Source of the DNA: Perca fluviatilis
Taxonomy: Eukaryota; Chordata; Actinopteri; Perciformes; Percidae
DNA length: 64,000 nucleotides
Assembly: GCF_010015445.1 (NCBI RefSeq)
Contig: NC_053132.1
Location: 33,196,501-33,260,500, forward strand
Direction of reading: 5' to 3'
Made by a program: the position numbers and the translations under genes. Positions 22,813 through 33,086 of the stretch are shown here, piece after piece. How positions within the stretch are numbered: the first letter of the stretch is position 1; each line of letters begins with the position of its first letter. A model generated the notes under the pieces. It ran no database searches. It had not been told where the DNA came from and was given only the letters and a program-made list of their open reading frames with translations.

Positions 22813-24829
22813 CTATAAATTACTACACCGAAAAGAGATACAACAATCGGGTCGCAGGGGTAGCAGCTCCAGCAGGGGACCCCAAACTTCCCTTTCCCGA
22901 GCCACATTAACCAGCTCCGACTGGGGTATCCCGCGGCGTTCCCAGGCCAGGTTGGAGATATAATCCCTCCACCTAGTCCTGGGTCTTCCCCGAGGCCTCC
23001 TCCCAGTTGTACGTGCCTGGAACACCTCCCTAGGGAGGAGCCCAGGGGGCATCCTTACCAAATGCCCGAACCACCTCAACTGGCTCCTTTCGACGCAAAG
23101 GAGCAGCGGCTCTACTCCGAGCTCCTCACGGATGACTGAGCTTCTCACCCTATCTCTAAGGGAGACGCAAGCCACCCTCCTGAGGAAACCCATTTTGGCC
23201 GCTTGTACCCTGGATCTCGTTCTTTCGGTCATGACCCAGCCTTCATGACCATAGGTGAGGGTAGGAACGAAAAGACCGGTAGATCGAGAGCTTTGCCTTC
23301 TGGCTCAGCTTCTTTTCGTCACAACGGTGCGATAAATTGAATATGTACTACCGCCGATACTGATTTCCGACCAATCTCCCGCTCCATTGTCCCCTCACTC
23401 GCGAAACAAGACACCAAGGTACTTAAACTCCTTCACTTGGGGTAAGGACTCATTCCCTACCTGGAGAAGGCACTCCATCGGTTTCCTGCAGAGAACCATG
23501 GCCTCCGATTTAGAGGTGCTGATCCTCATCCCAACCACTTCACACTCGGCTGCGAACCGATCCAGTGAGTGCTGAAGGTCACAGGCCGATGATGCCATCA
23601 GGACCACATCATCTGCAAAAGCAGCGATGAGATCCCCAGCCCACCGAACTGCAACCCCTCTCCACCCCGACTACCCGATATCCTGTCCATAAATATTACA
23701 AACAGGATTGGTGACAAAGCGCCAGCCCGGGCGGAGGCCAACCCTCACCTGTAACGAGTCTGACTTACGCCGAGAACCCGGACACAGCTCGTCGCTTTGG
23801 TTGTACAGAGATTGGATGGCCCTGAGAAGGGACCCTCACCCCATACCTCCCGCAGCACCTCCCACAGTATCTGGTCATACGCCTTCTCCAGAGATCCACA
23901 AAACACATGTAGACTGGTTAGGCATACTCCCAGGCTCCCTCCAGGATCCTTGCGAGTAAAGATCTGGTCCGTTGTTCCACGCCAGAACGGAATCCGCATT
24001 GTTCCTCCTCAACCCGAGGTTCGACTATCGACCGAACCCTCCTTTCCAGCACCTTGGAGTAGACTTTACCGGGGAGGCTGAGAAGTGTGATACCCCTGTA
24101 ATTGGCACACACCCTCTGGTCCCCCTTTTTGAAAAGGGGAACCACCACCCCGGTCTGCCACTCCTTAGGCACCGTCCCAGACTTCCACGCAATGTTGAAG
24201 AGGCGTGTCAACCAAGACAACCCCTCCACACCCAGAGCCTTAAGCATTTCTGGACGGATCTCATCAATCCCTGGGGCTTTGCCACTGTGGAGTTGTTTAA
24301 CTACCTCAGCAACTTCCACCAGGGAAATTGACGACAATCCCCCATCATCCTCCAGCTCTGCCTCTACCATAGAGGGCGTATTAGACGGATTTAGGAGTTC
24401 CTCAAAGTGCTCCTTCCACCGCCCTATTACCTCCTCAGTTGAGGTCAACAGCGTCCCATCCTTACTGTACACAGCTTGGATGGTTCCCCGCTTCCCCCTC
24501 CTGAGGTGGCGAACGGTTTTCCAGAAGCACCTTGGTGCCGACCGAAAGTCCTTCTCCATGTCTTCTCCGAACTTCTCCCACACCCGCTGCTTTGCCTCTT
24601 TCACGGCAGAGGCTGCAGCCCTTCGGGCCCCTCGGTACCTTGCAACTGCCTCCGGAGTCCTCTGGGATAACATATCCCGAAAAGACTCCTTCTTCAGTCG
24701 GACAGCTTCCCTGACCACCGGTGTCCACCACGGTGTTCGTGGGTTACCGCCCCTTGAGGCACCTAAGACCACAGCTCCTAGCCGCGGCTTCAGCAATGGA
24801 AACTTTGAACATTGTCCACTCGGGTTCAA
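22813..24829 (-). pseudogene. RTE-type reverse transcriptase and C-terminal region, frameshifted
   Basis: The largest minus-strand frame (24829-23918, 303 codons) has the linker RAAASAVKEAKQRVWEKFGE and then RT block GKAPGIDEIRPEMLKAL, followed by VVVPLFKKGDQRVCANYRGI and EEQCGFRSG. Motif A was expected next, but the frame shifts near 23920. A piece at 23999-23745 keeps FCGSLEKAYDQILWEVLRE. The catalytic FADD lies at 23608-23619, followed by VVLMASSACDLQHSLDRFA and FKYLGVLF (to 23395). The C-terminal piece (23232-22813) shows LRWFGHLVRMP and RGRPRTRWRDYI, typical of RTE tails. At least three frame changes make it non-functional. Confidence 0.85.
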
Positions 24830-25500
24830 TGCCCCCAGCCTCCACAGGGATGCACGAAAAGCTCCGCCGGAGGTGTGAGTTGAAAGTCTGTCGGACAGGG
24901 GCCTCCTCCAAACGTTCCCAATTTACCCGCACTACCCGTTTGGGCTTACCAGGTCTGTCCAGAGTCTTCCCCCACCCCCTGACCCAACTCATCACCAGAT
25001 GGTGATCAGTTGACAGCGCCGCCCCTCTCTTCACCCGAGTGTCCAAAACACACAGCCTCAGATCAGATGAAACGATTATAAAATCGATCGCTGACCTTTG
25101 GCCTAGGGTGCTCTGGTACCACGTACACTTATGAGCATCCCTATGTTCGAACATGGTGTTCATTATAGACAATCCATGACTAGCACAGAAGTCCAACAAC
25201 AAACAACCACTGTAATTTAGGGAGGCTAGTTTCCCAATCCCTCTGTCTCCATCATTTTTGATATGCACACACGAACAGTCATTTTCCAGCACAACTCCTC
25301 AAGGGGGGTGGGGCGAAAAAAAAATTTGTGCTGGGTGGTTTTTTTTTTTTTTTCCCACCCCCAACTAAGAAAGAAAAAAAAAGAAACCCCTTTTTTTTAG
25401 TATTTTTTTAAATTTTTTTGCCCCACCACAACTATTCTAACTGCTTCCACCTCCCGCACAAGCTCCGCGCCTTCCCCACAGAGAGGTGACATTCCACGTC
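24744..25500 (-). pseudogene. RTE-type LINE endonuclease (APE-like), interrupted
   Basis: The N-terminal part on the minus strand near 25500-25430 reads a GTWNVTSL-like start in one frame and LVREVEAVRIVVVG in another. The C-terminal part (25292-24744, 182 codons) reads LLLDFCASHGLSIMNTMFEH, HKCTWYQSTLGQRSAIDFII and STDHHLVMSWV. The DHH of that last motif corresponds to the catalytic Asp-His of AP-endonuclease-like LINE nucleases. The centre, including the GDFN block, is replaced by A/T homopolymers at 25300-25430. Confidence 0.75.
25300..25430. other. Low-complexity homopolymer block inside the LINE
   Basis: Runs of G, A and T with few other bases replace expected coding sequence. It resembles the block at 5868-6180 and could be damage or an assembly artefact. 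Confidence 0.6.
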
Positions 25501-28500
25501 CCCAGAGCCAGCGTCTGCTGCCCGGGTCTGGTCCGGTCGAGGCCCCCTGTCCTTCACTGCCACCCGGTGGCAGCGCACCCGACCCCAGCGGTTCCTCCCA
25601 CAGGTGGTGGGCCCATGGGATGGAGAGGGAGTTGCCACGTTGCTTCTTCGGGCTGTGCCCGACCGGGCTCCGTGGCAAACCCGGCCACCAGGCGCTCGCT
25701 GACGAGCCCACCATCTGGGCCTGGCTCCAGACGGGGGCCCCGGGCTTCCTCCGGGCAGGGTAACTTCACCTCTTCCTCGTTTGCTCATAGGGTTTTTGAA
25801 CCATTCTTTGTCTGGCCCCTCACCTGAGACCACTTTGCCTTGGGAGACCCTACCAGGAGCACACAGCTCCAGACAACACAGCCCTAAGGTTCATAGGGAC
25901 ACACAAACCTCTCCACCACGATAAGGTGATGGTTCCCGGAGAGGCATGTATTAATTTAATGATTAAATAAGGTAATGTCTCCAAACTTACCTCAATTATT
26001 ACTTGTCTCCTGCTAGTTATATTACAGCACTTACTTTAAAAAATAAGTTAAATTAAAAAATATTTTTGTTGCATCTCTTTTCGGTGTTGTAATTTGTAGA
26101 CGGCTCTAAGCACTCGTCTTACAGCAGCAACAACAACAGCAGAGAGCAGAAGCCAGCAGGCAAGTGTTATTTACATAAACTTCTGGTGTACTTACAAACT
26201 TTCCAATCCATCGTTTTATGAGTGCATAACCTATATATACTAGTGTAGACCTTTGGTATCATTTCGGGCATTATTAGTCGGGTCATTTAAGAGATACAAA
26301 CGTGGGTCCATTAGCCCCGCGCTAAGCTAATCAGCGGCTAACGCTACTCTACGCTAACTCGCCCAATGTTAGACCCAGGTGAAAAAAGCTTCTGGGGGGG
26401 GGGGGTGTTTGGCTCGAGGTCATGGTGCAAAGGACCCTAGGGTGAATTACTCCGAACCATCACTTTAAGTAAAAGTCTAAAAGTATCTGATATATTCTGT
26501 ACTTAAGTATCAAAAGTAATTTTCTGATATTTAATGTACTTAAGTATTTGAAGTAAAAGTAAAAGTTTTTTTTTTTTTTAAAGCAAGCGGTTAGAACTTT
26601 TATTGTGTCTTTCTTATAGTAAAGCATAAAGCATATTCAGAGTTCCCATATCTTCTTAATCTCATACATCAAATCAAAATCACATTCTTTTCTAGGACTT
26701 TTCAAGAGCAATTCGCTTAAGTTCAAAGAACAAACAGCTGATTTTTAGAGCTGACATCAATGTACAGAAACATTTCTTGCAACACAGGTGTATGACGTTA
26801 TCTTCACCACTACCCTTTTCACCGAGTTCACCACTATCGTCGGGGTGGTCGCAGGGCTCAACATAAAAAAAAAATCCCCACTGGCCCCTGGGGCCAGTAG
26901 ATCAGAGTTTTGCTGGCCCCTTCTACATTTTTACTGGCCCTGAAAGAAATATCATAGGTGTGATTGGAAAAGGACAAAAAAGCAGGAAAATATACGCTGC
27001 ACCTATGCTTTAGAAAATGGTTCTAACCCAGCTAGCCACTGCCACTGGATGTTGTGCCATTAGCAGCAAAGCTAGACCAGGGGTCATCAACTACATTTTT
27101 CCAAGGGCCAGAATTTTCTTAAGCAGACACTCCAGGGGCTGGCCTTTCAAATAAAGAAAATAAAATTATACCTAATACCATTATCTTGTTTGATATTTTC
27201 ACTTTCTTACTAAATTAATGCTATATATTTTGCTATTTTTTACAGTAAGCAAACCCCTAAAAACATGGAAAATCCATAATGATAACTAGATAGGCTACTT
27301 AACTAGAAAATGATCTCAGATTAGTCCTGTATGGCTTATTTGAAATAAGACAATTCTGTTGCTAAATAATACAACCGGCAACATCGTCAAGAATGAAGAA
27401 CGCGTCATTCACGTGCATATTAAGTAGCCACATGTATTTGTTTTGGTCTTAAAATACATCCATAGATTTACCGCTCCAGCGGAAGGGATGGGTTCCGTTA
27501 GACAGCAGCTACGTTTACAAGAGTTTGTCCAAAGTTCAAGATTGGTTGCAAATTAAGACAAACAGTTAGACTACAAACTGACATCTTTCACTTTAGCTCG
27601 TTTTGTAAAGTCGCTATTTGCAGAGTAGAGCTGTGTTTGCACAGCGGTTGGACGAGAGTGGACAGCACAGACTGAAATATGGTTTCTACGTGTTTCTGCC
27701 TGTAGAACAGGTACATGGGTTATTGATAAGTATTGACTCTTTAATCATGGAGGTTTTATTGTAGGCTACCTACTTACAGTAACGAGTGTAGCGTAAGTTC
27801 ATCTGCGCCATCGGCGGTAAATAATCCTCGGTAACGTTTCCACTCAGTACATGTGCTGCGTGGAAGTAACGCACAAACCAGTGACTGTGGCTGCAACCAG
27901 CCCGACATACGCTTCTTAGGCCCCGGGCCATCGGGCCATTGCTTATGTTGAGCCTGGTCGTTACGATAACGGGAGGTCCTCCAGTAGGTGCTCGTGCTTC
28001 CATGGCGGTTTCAGTTGTGCTCCTCCTCCTCCTTTAGCAACAAACAAGCCCTGAAATAGAGCGCGGGGGGTGCAGAGCGCGTACGCACTCTAGGAGCAGT
28101 GATTCGGCCAAACCTCCCTTATTGCAGTCGCACACATTTCTTCTAATTTTATTTTTTAGTAACAAGTAACGAAGATGCTTAGTGGAAATATAACGGAGTA
28201 AAAGTATACATTTTATCTAGGAAATGTAGTGGAGTAAAAGTGAAAGTTGACATAAATTTAAATAGCGAAGTAAGGTACAGATACGTGAAATTTCTACTTA
28301 AGTACAGTAACGAAGTATTTGTACTCCGTTACATTACAACACTGGACCTAGTCTAATCTGTGCATCCTGGCTTGGTGCGTTTCACGAAGGCCAGGCTGAG
28401 GAGGAGCGACTAGATCGAGCCAGGCTGAAGTAATTCAGATAGATGCGCGTCCACGGCTTTCCTCAAAAGACCGCGAGGTCGATCACAGATTTACTGATGC

Positions 28501-28509
28501 CAAAATGGA

Positions 28510-28672
28510 GAATACACATTGTACATACTTTATACAGAGTGAGCAGCAGCTTCTTGTGGAAGTATGATAACGTGAAACACAGTATTTGTATAAAAAGAAA
28601 AGAAACATGGCCGCTGTAATGAAACAGCGAGAGAAAGCGAGGCAGACGATCACGGACCGACTGAATGTGTAA
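28510..28672 (+). pseudogene. Myb/SANT-like domain remnant of the Harbinger-like element
   Basis: One frame reads SEQQLLVEVYDNVKHSICIK and the next reads MAAVMKQREKARQTITDRLN followed by V-stop at about 28670. Together they follow the Myb/SANT-like pattern SEQ-x-L[IL]-x-x-Y-x-x-VK-x-x-I-x-x-K then AA-x-x-K-x-R-E-x-x-W-Q-x-IADR[LV]N seen in PIF/Harbinger accessory proteins. A single frameshift separates the halves and the tryptophan is not preserved. The family match is from memory. Confidence 0.5.
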
Positions 28673-28865
28673 TTGTAGCCTAAATATATTAACTGACCAC
28701 GGCTCTGAACTGAAACCGTCATAATCATTCCATTCAAGGATTAGGCTACTAATCATTTTCACAAATTAACAGCTGTACTCTTTGCCTTAAAAGTGAGCAG
28801 AAGATAATGTTACTCAGAAAATTTACCATGAAGATCAATTTTCTATAACGCCAGAATATGATGCG

Positions 28866-28869
<4 letters not shown>

Positions 28870-28908
<39 letters not shown>
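28870..28908. repeat. (CT)n microsatellite
   Basis: About 39 bp of CT dinucleotides. Confidence 0.95.
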
Positions 28909-28910
<2 letters not shown>

Positions 28911-30108
28911 AATATAAATTTCCTAAGTCATATTAACTTCCACTGCTCGCTTTTAATGCAACAGAATGCAGCTGTTTGTTTTGCAAATGACAGTGACTCA
29001 TTGAATGGTTTCAGTTAAGAGCAGTAGTTCATAAATGTATATTTTATTATTATCGTTTAGTCTGTCCGCTATTATCTACCACGCTTTTTCTCGCGTTTTT
29101 TTATTTATTTATTTATTTTTTTATATAGATGACGAGTTTCCTTCTCTACATATTATATGCCTTGCTCCCTCATGGGCATATAAAATAAAGACACTGAAGA
29201 AATTGGACTCTAAAATCTAGAAACTATAAAGATAATTAAGTGATAAATTCCATGTACACTGTAAACATGAATGGAACAGAGTATATTCATCAGTTATTTC
29301 CCCCCAAATATAAGGTCAAAAACCATTGAGGTGTCCTCTCCCTGTTGTTACATTAATGTACAGTAGCCTACATCACTAGATACTTACTGGTCCAGTGAGC
29401 TAAGACTATCATTTGGGAGGATTGTACAATTAGGATGTTCTTAAAATTGTACAATCCTCCGAAATTATAGTCCCAGTTTACTGGACAACACAAATTGTGT
29501 GCTAAGAATGCTAAATACAATGCAAACATGATCCGTATTGTTAAAGAATAAAAAAAAATGTATCAACTAAAATAATTCAAGGTGCATTGGTCAACTATAA
29601 AAATGTACAGGATTGTATGTATTGCCTTAGTAACAGACTTCATTTAAAACACATTTGAAATGTTATCAGCCTTTTCTAATTATCTCAACAACTGCAGTAA
29701 TATATTCATCAAACTTCTACCAACAATATGAATGACAGTACATACAGCAATATAACCGTAACAATGACTGTCACATGAATAATTATAAAAAAAAATATAA
29801 ATAATGGTCACAACTTTAAATAATAACTAATAAATAAGTACTTAAATAAACAGCAATATGCACCTGTTGTATTTTAATCCAGGCTGATAACAACAGGGTA
29901 AAACCTCTGCTGGGTGATCAGAAAAGGCTCCAGGATTAAATAAATCCTGGCTGTTAGCCTGGTCAGGAGCAGGCTAGCTGCACAGAATAAATCTCCATGG
30001 TGATTTATGTGCTTCCGCTTTCGTAAAACCGAGTCAAGGCTAAATTCATCCAGGATAACTGGGAAATCCCGGCTTAATCCCTTATCTTGGTTTTGTGAAA
30101 CAGGCCCC

Positions 30109-31320
30109 AGGGCAGTCAACGTTAGAAACCTTTTTGAGAAAGTTTTGTCTAAAATCTAAGAGACACAACTGTTGTTGTTTTGTTTTTTGTTTTTTTACAG
30201 GAATTGTTTTTGTTACTTTTTTCAAATACATAATTCACCATCTGCTCTGTCAGAAGTTTAGTTTGGGAATCTGAGGTGTAACGAGATGCTTTGTTCTTTT
30301 GTAATTGTACAAGAGAACCAAAGAACACAATAACAGTCACAGGACTCTCAATATATTTTTCTAAATGGCTTGTGCATTACATTGGGAATCACACTGGACA
30401 GGTTACATCAACAGCAGAACGGAGACAAAATGATTCATTCTAGTTTAAATTTCTCAGCTCCCAAACTGAGCAGCACACACACGTCTACAGTTGTAACAAT
30501 ATTTGGCTATTTTGGTTGATTGCCTTTCATGTGAGCTTCCAGTCCCGGCATGGTGCCTTGTCTTGCCGGCTTCAAAAGCTGAGCTGACCTAATTTCCCCA
30601 TCCTCCTGCTGAGCCCAGCCCGCTGCAGATGGTCAGGCACTGATCGTCACACTCACAATAACACATCTTTGTTCCATTCACCTCCGCTCTTTGACGGCCA
30701 GTTAGACAGCCCATGTTGGTGAGTGTGTGTGTGGGCAGGTGAATGCAACTGCGACAGACAGTTATGTTATCGCTTGAAATTTGTTTTGTTGCCATAACAG
30801 TGCTGCTGTAAAAGGACATGAGTTTATGGTACATTGTGTCTGGCAGATAAACACACTGTGTTTGTGAATAGGTTCACTGGAGCCAAAGTAACTAAAAAAA
30901 AAAAAAGAGACAAAGATGCAAAAGGGAACAAATTTAATCTGGATTTTAGTTTTGAGTGTCTTTGAGATGACACCATAACATCCAGCCCGTCACCTTCCAA
31001 ATCACTATTTCTGGCCTGTGTACCTCAAGTCAGTCACAGAACAAAGATTGACTGGTTAATTAGACACACACACACACACACACACGCAGCGAGGCTTGCA
31101 CCAGTCGTTGTTGTCACTGGGTGATTGAGGTTTTAATTAAAGTGAGAGACTATGGGGATACACACATATCCTTGATCATATTTTCTCACATAAATACCTC
31201 GACAGTAAGGTCAGAGGAGTCGGCTGTGTCAGAACACTGGGAGGTTTAGGCTAACACTGCTTCTGCTGTCACACACGCTACACATACAAGTTGCACTCAG
31301 ATGGAGTTCAAAAATAGTTT
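30109..31320. other. Mostly unique sequence with a short (AC)n
   Basis: No repeat element recognised. A short AC run lies at 31064-31085. The only coding candidate is the cysteine-rich minus-strand frame at 30589-30834. Confidence 0.4.
30589..30834 (-). other. Possible host exon: cysteine-rich open frame
   Basis: An 81-codon minus-strand frame ends NITVCRSCIHLP...MGCLTGRQRAEVNGTKMCYC then ECDDQCLTIC, giving nine cysteines in about 45 residues and two N-glycosylation-like sites (DNIT, VNGT). A plausible splice acceptor (TCCTTTTACAG) lies just upstream at about 30805 on the minus strand. The spacing loosely resembles small secreted cysteine-rich domains, but I cannot assign a family. It lies in sequence without obvious transposons. 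Chance is a real alternative. Confidence 0.2.
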
Positions 31321-31345
31321 ATACTATATATATATATATATATAT

Positions 31346-32628
31346 TAGGGCTGTCAATCGATTAAAAAAAATTAACTAATTAATCGCACAATTTGCTGTA
31401 ATTAATCGCGATTAATCGCTTTTTTTAAAATGAGACTGAAGCTTGTAGTAATGGATATTTAAATGCTAAATCACTTAACTTTGCAAATATGAAGAAAAAA
31501 CAAACAAGGAAATGTTCTGCTAAGTTCAGAATGTTTAATATCTTTCAGAACAACAGCAGCAACAATTTGGCTTATTTAGTCCTGCTGAAGGCTGCTGAAA
31601 CGGCTAGAAACTGTCTGACTTGAGAGCAGATTTTTGTCACCACCCCCAATATTAGCCACATACCTAATATACCATATTCTGAATAATATACAAATATATA
31701 TATATAGAATATAAATTACAATCTAGTCAGTACTTAATATCATAAATATTATAATATACATAGTGTTTAATCTGAATGACTAAGCAAAGCACATATATCT
31801 AAACACAGAAATGCACATCAATATCAATATCAATGTTACACATTAAACCAGTAACCCAAAACCACAAAGGTGTATGTTGGCCTAAAGTGAAAACATTGAG
31901 TGTAGTTTTAGATAGCGACGCTGTGCACAGCAATCCATTACCAATGTAAAGCGATTGACTACATTTCCCTTCCAGCACCCGCAACCAGGAAAAATAAGCA
32001 GTAGCATGGGTGCAACAATTTCACCCAACATATCAAACATTTACTGGAATATAGTCACGGATACTATCGAAGTCGACAGCGTTAAACATCAGACTGCAAA
32101 TAAGGTTTTATCAGCGTGACCAACGTAACAGTTATCAGCAAACCAACGCGCGACATCGCATATCGGCAGCACAGCAGTAGAGCAACAGACAAACAAACTT
32201 AAACCGCAGCTCAGTGTAGCGAAACAGCAGCTTACTGGTGGCGCATCTCTCCTGACGAGACAACATGTCGGAACTAGTACTCTGTCCCGTTTAGAGCCGC
32301 GTGCTCATTCATTTCTGGATTCTAACACATCGTCTTTTTTCTTTTTTGGGGGATCTTACTGGTCCATGTTTCAACTTTTGACTGGACGGTACTTTAATCA
32401 GGTAAGTCCCTCCCACCTATTAACCCGCGGTACATTGCTGTTGAACACCCGTACGGAGAATGCTACAAATACAGAGTAGCGCCGCCTGCTCTTATGGAGA
32501 CGTATTACGTTTCTCAGCCGCCACATGAAGTAAACAAACACAGCTGCGTTAATTTCGTTAATTTTTTTTAACGAGTTAAATATTAAAAAATTAACGCAAA
32601 AATTAACGCGTTAATTTTGACAGCCCTA
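31346..32628. mobile_element. hAT-like element with TAGGGCTGTCAA ends
   Basis: The left end TAGGGCTGTCAATCGATTAA (31346) is matched in reverse by TTTTGACAGCCCTA (ending 32628). Both ends carry TTAATCGC/TTAACGCG-type AT-rich subterminal repeats. It inserted into a (TA)n tract, so the 8-bp target duplication (TATATATA type) cannot be separated from the microsatellite. Internal parts recur elsewhere: 31580-31645 matches 9958-10035, and 32483-32515 matches the reverse of about 17060-17095. No transposase is seen. Confidence 0.75.
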
Positions 32629-32839
32629 ATATATATATATATACTAAGCAACAAAAGAAACATCCTCTCACTTTCAACTGCTTTTATTTTCAGCCAACTT
32701 AACATGCGTAAAACTTTGTATGAACATAAAAAAATTCAACTACTAAGAAATAAACTGAACAACGTTCCACAGACATGTGACTAACAGAAATGTAAAAATG
32801 TGTCCCTGAACAAAGGATGGTCCAAATCAAAAGTCCTAG

Positions 32840-33079
32840 TCAGTATGTGGTGTGGCCACCAGCTGCATTAAGTACTGCAGTGCATCTCCTCCTCATGGAC
32901 TGCACCAGGTTTGCCAGTTCTTGCTGTGAGATGTTACACCACTCTTCCACTAAGGCACCTGCAAGTTCCCGGACATTTCTGGGGGACATGGTTCTCGCCC
33001 TAGCCCTCCGATCCAACAGGTCCCAGACGTGCTCAATGGAGATTGAGATCCGGGCTCTTCGCTGGCCCTGGCAGAACAC
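32840..33079 (-). pseudogene. Tc1-like transposase, C-terminal fragment
   Basis: The minus strand reads SIEHVWDLLDRRARARTMSP, whose E is the third catalytic residue. Then follow NVRELAGALVEEWCNISQQE and LANLVQSMRRRCTAVLNAAG before a stop after GGHTTY. Another frame keeps PAKSPDLN just upstream, so one base was inserted near 33045. The part with the second D lies beyond the LINE at 35104-35275. Confidence 0.85.
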
Positions 33080-33086
33080 TAACTTT

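Larger units (their letters stand above)
22846..25948 (-). mobile_element. RTE-type LINE (innermost layer)
   Basis: The minus strand reads, from 25948, a GC-rich 5' leader beginning CATGCCTCTCCGGGAACCAT. It then gives an EN domain (about 25500-25000), a linker, RT (24829-23395) and a C-terminal tail (23232-22813). The order and the RT/tail motifs resemble the RTE clade as seen in fish. Length (about 3.1 kb) suggests a nearly full-length insertion into the left arm of the TTAA element. EN is broken by a low-complexity block at 25300-25430, and several frameshifts interrupt RT. Confidence 0.85.
22444..26464. mobile_element. TTAA-target element with about 400-bp inverted arms (third layer)
   Basis: The left arm 22444-22845 begins AGTGATGGTTCGGAGTAATT. 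It is repeated in reverse at 26066-26464 with high identity, including a CTG/CAG-rich inner part. TTAA flanks both ends (22440-22443 and 26465-26468), which is the target of Kolobok and piggyBac elements. No transposase is present in the unique centre (25949-26065). It is a foldback-type non-autonomous element into which a LINE inserted. Confidence 0.85.
22337..28344. mobile_element. hAT element (second layer)
   Basis: The element starts CAGTGTTGTATAAAGTACT and ends ATTACAACACTG. It is flanked by a perfect 8-bp TSD GACCTAGT (22329-22336 and 28345-28352). Subterminal AGTAAAAGTA words recur in both ends (22370-22430 and 26468-26560, 28195-28330). Its own sequence is 22337-22439 plus 26469-28344, and the rest is later insertions. 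Within the right part are repeat scraps (GGGGTCATCAACTACATTTT near 27082, CTGGCCCCTGGGGCCAG near 26881). I could not recognise a hAT transposase, so it is probably non-autonomous. Confidence 0.85.
22270..30108. mobile_element. PIF/Harbinger-like element (outermost layer of a nest)
   Basis: The left end GGGGCCTGTTTCACAAAA (22270-22287) is matched in reverse at the right end (30091-30108). Subterminal ATCCAGGATAACT also occurs in both arms (near 22303 and 30044-30056). Internal sequence at 28510-28672 resembles a Myb/SANT-like domain, the accessory protein of PIF/Harbinger elements, which supports that class. A DDE transposase was not found and no clear 3-bp target duplication was seen. A hAT element interrupts it at 22337. 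Confidence 0.6.

Noticed and set aside
24102..24878. 258-codon plus-strand open frame
   Set aside because: It is the antisense of the RTE-type reverse transcriptase, which has clear RT motifs on the minus strand.
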